Source: Chaetoderma sp. LZ-2023a
Taxonomy: Eukaryota > Mollusca > Caudofoveata > Chaetodermatida > Chaetodermatidae
Assembly (NCBI GenBank): GCA_034401795.1
Contig: CM067360.1
Location: 125,636,883 to 125,700,882, forward strand
Length of the DNA stretch: 64,000 bases
Direction: 5' to 3'
The notes below the pieces were generated by a model. It saw nothing but the letters and a program-made list of their open reading frames with translations, searched no databases and was not told where the DNA came from. The first letter of the stretch is position 1, and every line of letters starts with the position of its first letter. A program made the position numbers and the translations under genes. Positions 62,138 to 64,000 of this stretch are shown here, in pieces.

Positions 62138-62489
62138 ATACTCTTGAAGTGAAATACTAAGGAGGATTTGGGGATTGTGTTTACAATTAAATGTGGTGGT
62201 TGAATCTGATTTATGGGCATTAACAACTTTGAGTTGTGCAAGAAAACGTACAACAAATCATAGTCTTAAACAACACAGTAAGTTCGTTTTTATTGAACAC
62301 ACAATACATTAGGTATATTTTTTTAAAGTAAAAACATGCACAAATAAATATACACACACGATAATATAATCGATAATTAAGCACACGCAAAGTTACCAGT
62401 TTCTGTTACACTTTTTTACTGCGTCCCTCGTGCATCCTCGGGAACGCAGAGGGTTAATTTTTATGGGCAACTCTGCGTGACTCAGTGAG

Positions 62490-62645
62490 TGGTCAAAACT
62501 GGCCTCTGAAATCAAATTGTCTTGAGAAATGACCATATGCAGGCCAAGAGACTATTTTAAGATTTTACCACTGGAATAACTGGCTTGATAACCAAGCTAG
62601 TCATTACAGTTCTAAATGTTAAAAAATTGCCATGGCTTGCAAATG
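62490..62645. repeat. PAL1 MITE copy (diverged)
   Basis: 'gaccatatgcaggccaagag', 'accactggaataactggctt' and the inverse 'aagctagtcattacagttct' show the foldback. Confidence 0.65.
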
Positions 62646-62654
62646 GGCATTTAT

Positions 62655-62850
62655 TAACCATTTAATGGTCAAATCAGCCATAAGCAGCCTCTGCAGTGTT
62701 CCTGAGAAATGCCCTCTTGCTGACTAAGAAAATACTATTTTTGAAAATTTATCACTGGAATGACTGGCTCCCAGAATACTCTTGATCAGCAAATTGACAT
62801 TTTATGAGACAATTGGAATTTTCTCGACCAAATTTACCCATTAAAGGGTT
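62655..62850. repeat. PAL1 MITE copy
   Basis: 'ttaaccatttaatggtcaaa' at the left; 'acccattaaagggttcag' at the right. Directly follows another copy. Confidence 0.75.
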
Positions 62851-63137
62851 CAGCAGAAATTTACATTTTCTTGACAAATATTGGACAGTAAAGGGTTGTA
62901 AAGCTGGAGCTTTACTTACCTTTAACTACCTTGTTCCACTGTTCACAGTCGGGAAAAATTCTCAATCCTTGTTCCACTGAAGATCAAAGAAATGATGAAA
63001 ACACCATACAACCTTTACTTACATACAGTAAATAAGTCAAACCAGGTCATTTTGGATTTGATTAAATTGTTTATTCATTCACTTAAAAAAGTTTAATGCT
63101 ATTGTTATTGAATGCTGCCATATTGATATAATGCAGA

Positions 63138-63392
63138 GTTTGCTCAAACAATCACCAACACAGACAGTAGCGCAAACCACCACTGATTACCAGCATGAGC
63201 AATATTATATAGGACCAAGATTAAGCTTACTTTACGGTTGATTTTGAGATTTGTATTGTTATCGATGACCAATAACAATACAAGTCCAGTCTCTAGAACA
63301 ACAGTAAACTATCTTGGTCCTATATAATATTGCCCATGCTGGTAATCAGCGGTGTTTTATGGTTATGCTACTGTCTGTGTTGATGAATGATG
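63138..63392. repeat. large imperfect inverted repeat, ~80-bp arms
   Basis: 'accaacacagacagtagc' and 'gattaccagcatgagcaata' ... 'ataggaccaaga' recur inverted as 'tcttggtcctat' ... 'cccatgctggtaatc' and 'gctactgtctgtgttgat'. The ~90-bp loop holds a further palindrome, 'ttgtattgttatcgatgacc' to 'aataacaatacaa'. Confidence 0.8.
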
Positions 63393-63724
63393 TTGCTGGT
63401 CACAGGTCATATATTACTGATAGCAGTGGTCTTTCAAATTTTTGTCCTACTGTTCCAGATTTTGTACGTTTATTTTTGCAACATTTGTTTGTGGTCTGGC
63501 TATGTTTCAACAGTAGCTAAAATAGAAAGTGAAACAAATATGATTACACAGGGAGTTATAAGCATTACATAATGGACCTTTCCATTTTATCCATCAATCA
63601 TGATGTCATAATCAACTACATGATGCATAAGGATGACAACATAATCAATGACATAATGAATGACGTAGATAAGTTCGTCAATCTTCACAGACACTTAATT
63701 GATGACGGACTATATGTATTCTAT

Positions 63725-63839
63725 TTAACCCTTTAATGGACAAATTTGGTGAAGAATATTTTAATATCCACTTATTGAATGTCCAATTAGAGGCCATAAC
63801 AGAGGCCAGTTTTTGTCGGCATGACCATTAAAGGGTTAA
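63725..63839. repeat. PAL1 MITE, short clean copy
   Basis: TTAACCCTTTAATGGACAAA to TGACCATTAAAGGGTTAA, 115 bp, with TTAA at both ends. The central palindrome is missing. Confidence 0.85.
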
Positions 63840-63848
63840 TAAAAATGA

Positions 63849-63905
63849 TGTCGAATATTTTAAAACTAATTTGACTGGGAGTTGTTGCTATCATATCAAC
63901 AGCTT
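63849..63905. repeat. PAL2 partial copy
   Basis: 'tcgaatattttaaaactaat' with 'ttgactgggagttgttgcta', then 'tcaacagcttacatg'. The right arm is mostly missing. Confidence 0.6.
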
Positions 63906-64000
63906 ACATGTATAGTTTTCAGGAATTTGAGATTCAGAGAGTACAGAAATCGATCCCAATGCAGGTAAAGCTTGGGTGGAGCTTAGCTAGAGATGGGCGG

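Larger units (their letters stand above)
55100..62155 (-). mobile_element. DIRS family A, copy A6 (nearly whole)
   Basis: A 7.06-kb sister of A5, near-identical along its length, with all parts: termini, inverted repeats, ICR, YR, RT-RNase H, gag, leader exon. About one break seen. Gag and RT-RNase H are in two overlapping frames, the arrangement also suggested by A3 and A1, whereas A5 has them continuous. Very young. It lies upstream of exon a, probably in an intron, on the same strand as the gene. Confidence 0.93.
62156..64000. other. non-coding right flank
   Basis: AT-rich, probably intron. Contains three PAL1 copies, one PAL2 copy and a large inverted repeat (listed separately). No ankyrin exon recognised. 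Confidence 0.55.

Noticed and set aside
4340-62155. Reading the DIRS copies as LTR retrotransposons
   Set aside because: There are no direct LTRs and no DDE integrase. The ends are inverted, an ICR is present and the recombinase has R-H-R-Y type boxes.
62920-62976. A 57-nt minus-strand candidate exon with acceptor CTTCAG and donor GTAAGTAA (open frame EQGLRIFPDCEQWNKVVK)
   Set aside because: It is not ankyrin-like, has no place in the DAPK order, and contains a direct repeat of 'ccttgttccactg' that makes the splice context look accidental. Transcript data could revive it.

Overview
This is a piece of an animal nuclear genome, most likely a marine lophotrochozoan and perhaps a bivalve mollusc. 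That guess rests on the dispersed-repeat style (an element head at 859-893, '(ga)cggacgga' tails near 9000 and 9680, a ~150-bp satellite) and is from memory only. The window is AT-rich and repeat-dense. Most long open frames belong to retroelements, not host genes.

The host content is one gene on the minus strand, recognised from seven short exons with good splice sites: 50225-50323, 47385-47483, 38611-38709, 26798-26896, 17955-18053, 9798-9896 and 9089-9166. Six are exactly 99 nt, phase 0, and each encodes one 33-residue ankyrin repeat. The seventh (78 nt) encodes a half-repeat ending LLNRVRA. Their order and motifs (HVAARYGH, AAWHG, IV..LCEA, LL.R.R) match the last six ankyrin repeats and tail of death-associated protein kinase 1 as I remember it. 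The kinase and first repeats would lie right of the window's exons, and the ROC-COR and death domains to the left. Everything between the exons, and probably both flanks, is intron.

The introns are filled with DIRS-type tyrosine-recombinase retrotransposons, all on the minus strand like the gene. Family A has six copies: 4340-8226 (fragment), 10258-17150, 19390-26186, 33628-37914, 39822-46878 (looks whole) and 55100-62155 (nearly whole). Family B has one copy, 27909-38572, which carries the fourth A copy nested inside it. Complete copies show non-identical inverted terminal repeats, an internal complementary region (ICR) copying both termini, gag, RT-RNase H, a methyltransferase-like segment and an overlapping tyrosine recombinase (YR) frame. 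Family A also has a conserved short leader exon ending at a splice donor. Taking out the DIRS copies returns four consecutive introns to about 1-2 kb.

The left end (1325 to about 4335) holds a Penelope-like element: RT and GIY-YIG endonuclease, then a two-finger C2H2 frame, an acidic frame, a degenerate hammerhead ribozyme, and an array of GGCTAC motifs leading to a TATA box. Smaller items are about thirteen copies of a palindromic TTAA-flanked (piggyBac-like) MITE, a second foldback family, other short TIR elements, two LINE fragments, tandem repeats and isolated palindromes.

No computation was run. Homology statements come from reading motifs and from memory. Element boundaries are good to a few bases where inverted repeats define them and to tens of bases elsewhere.
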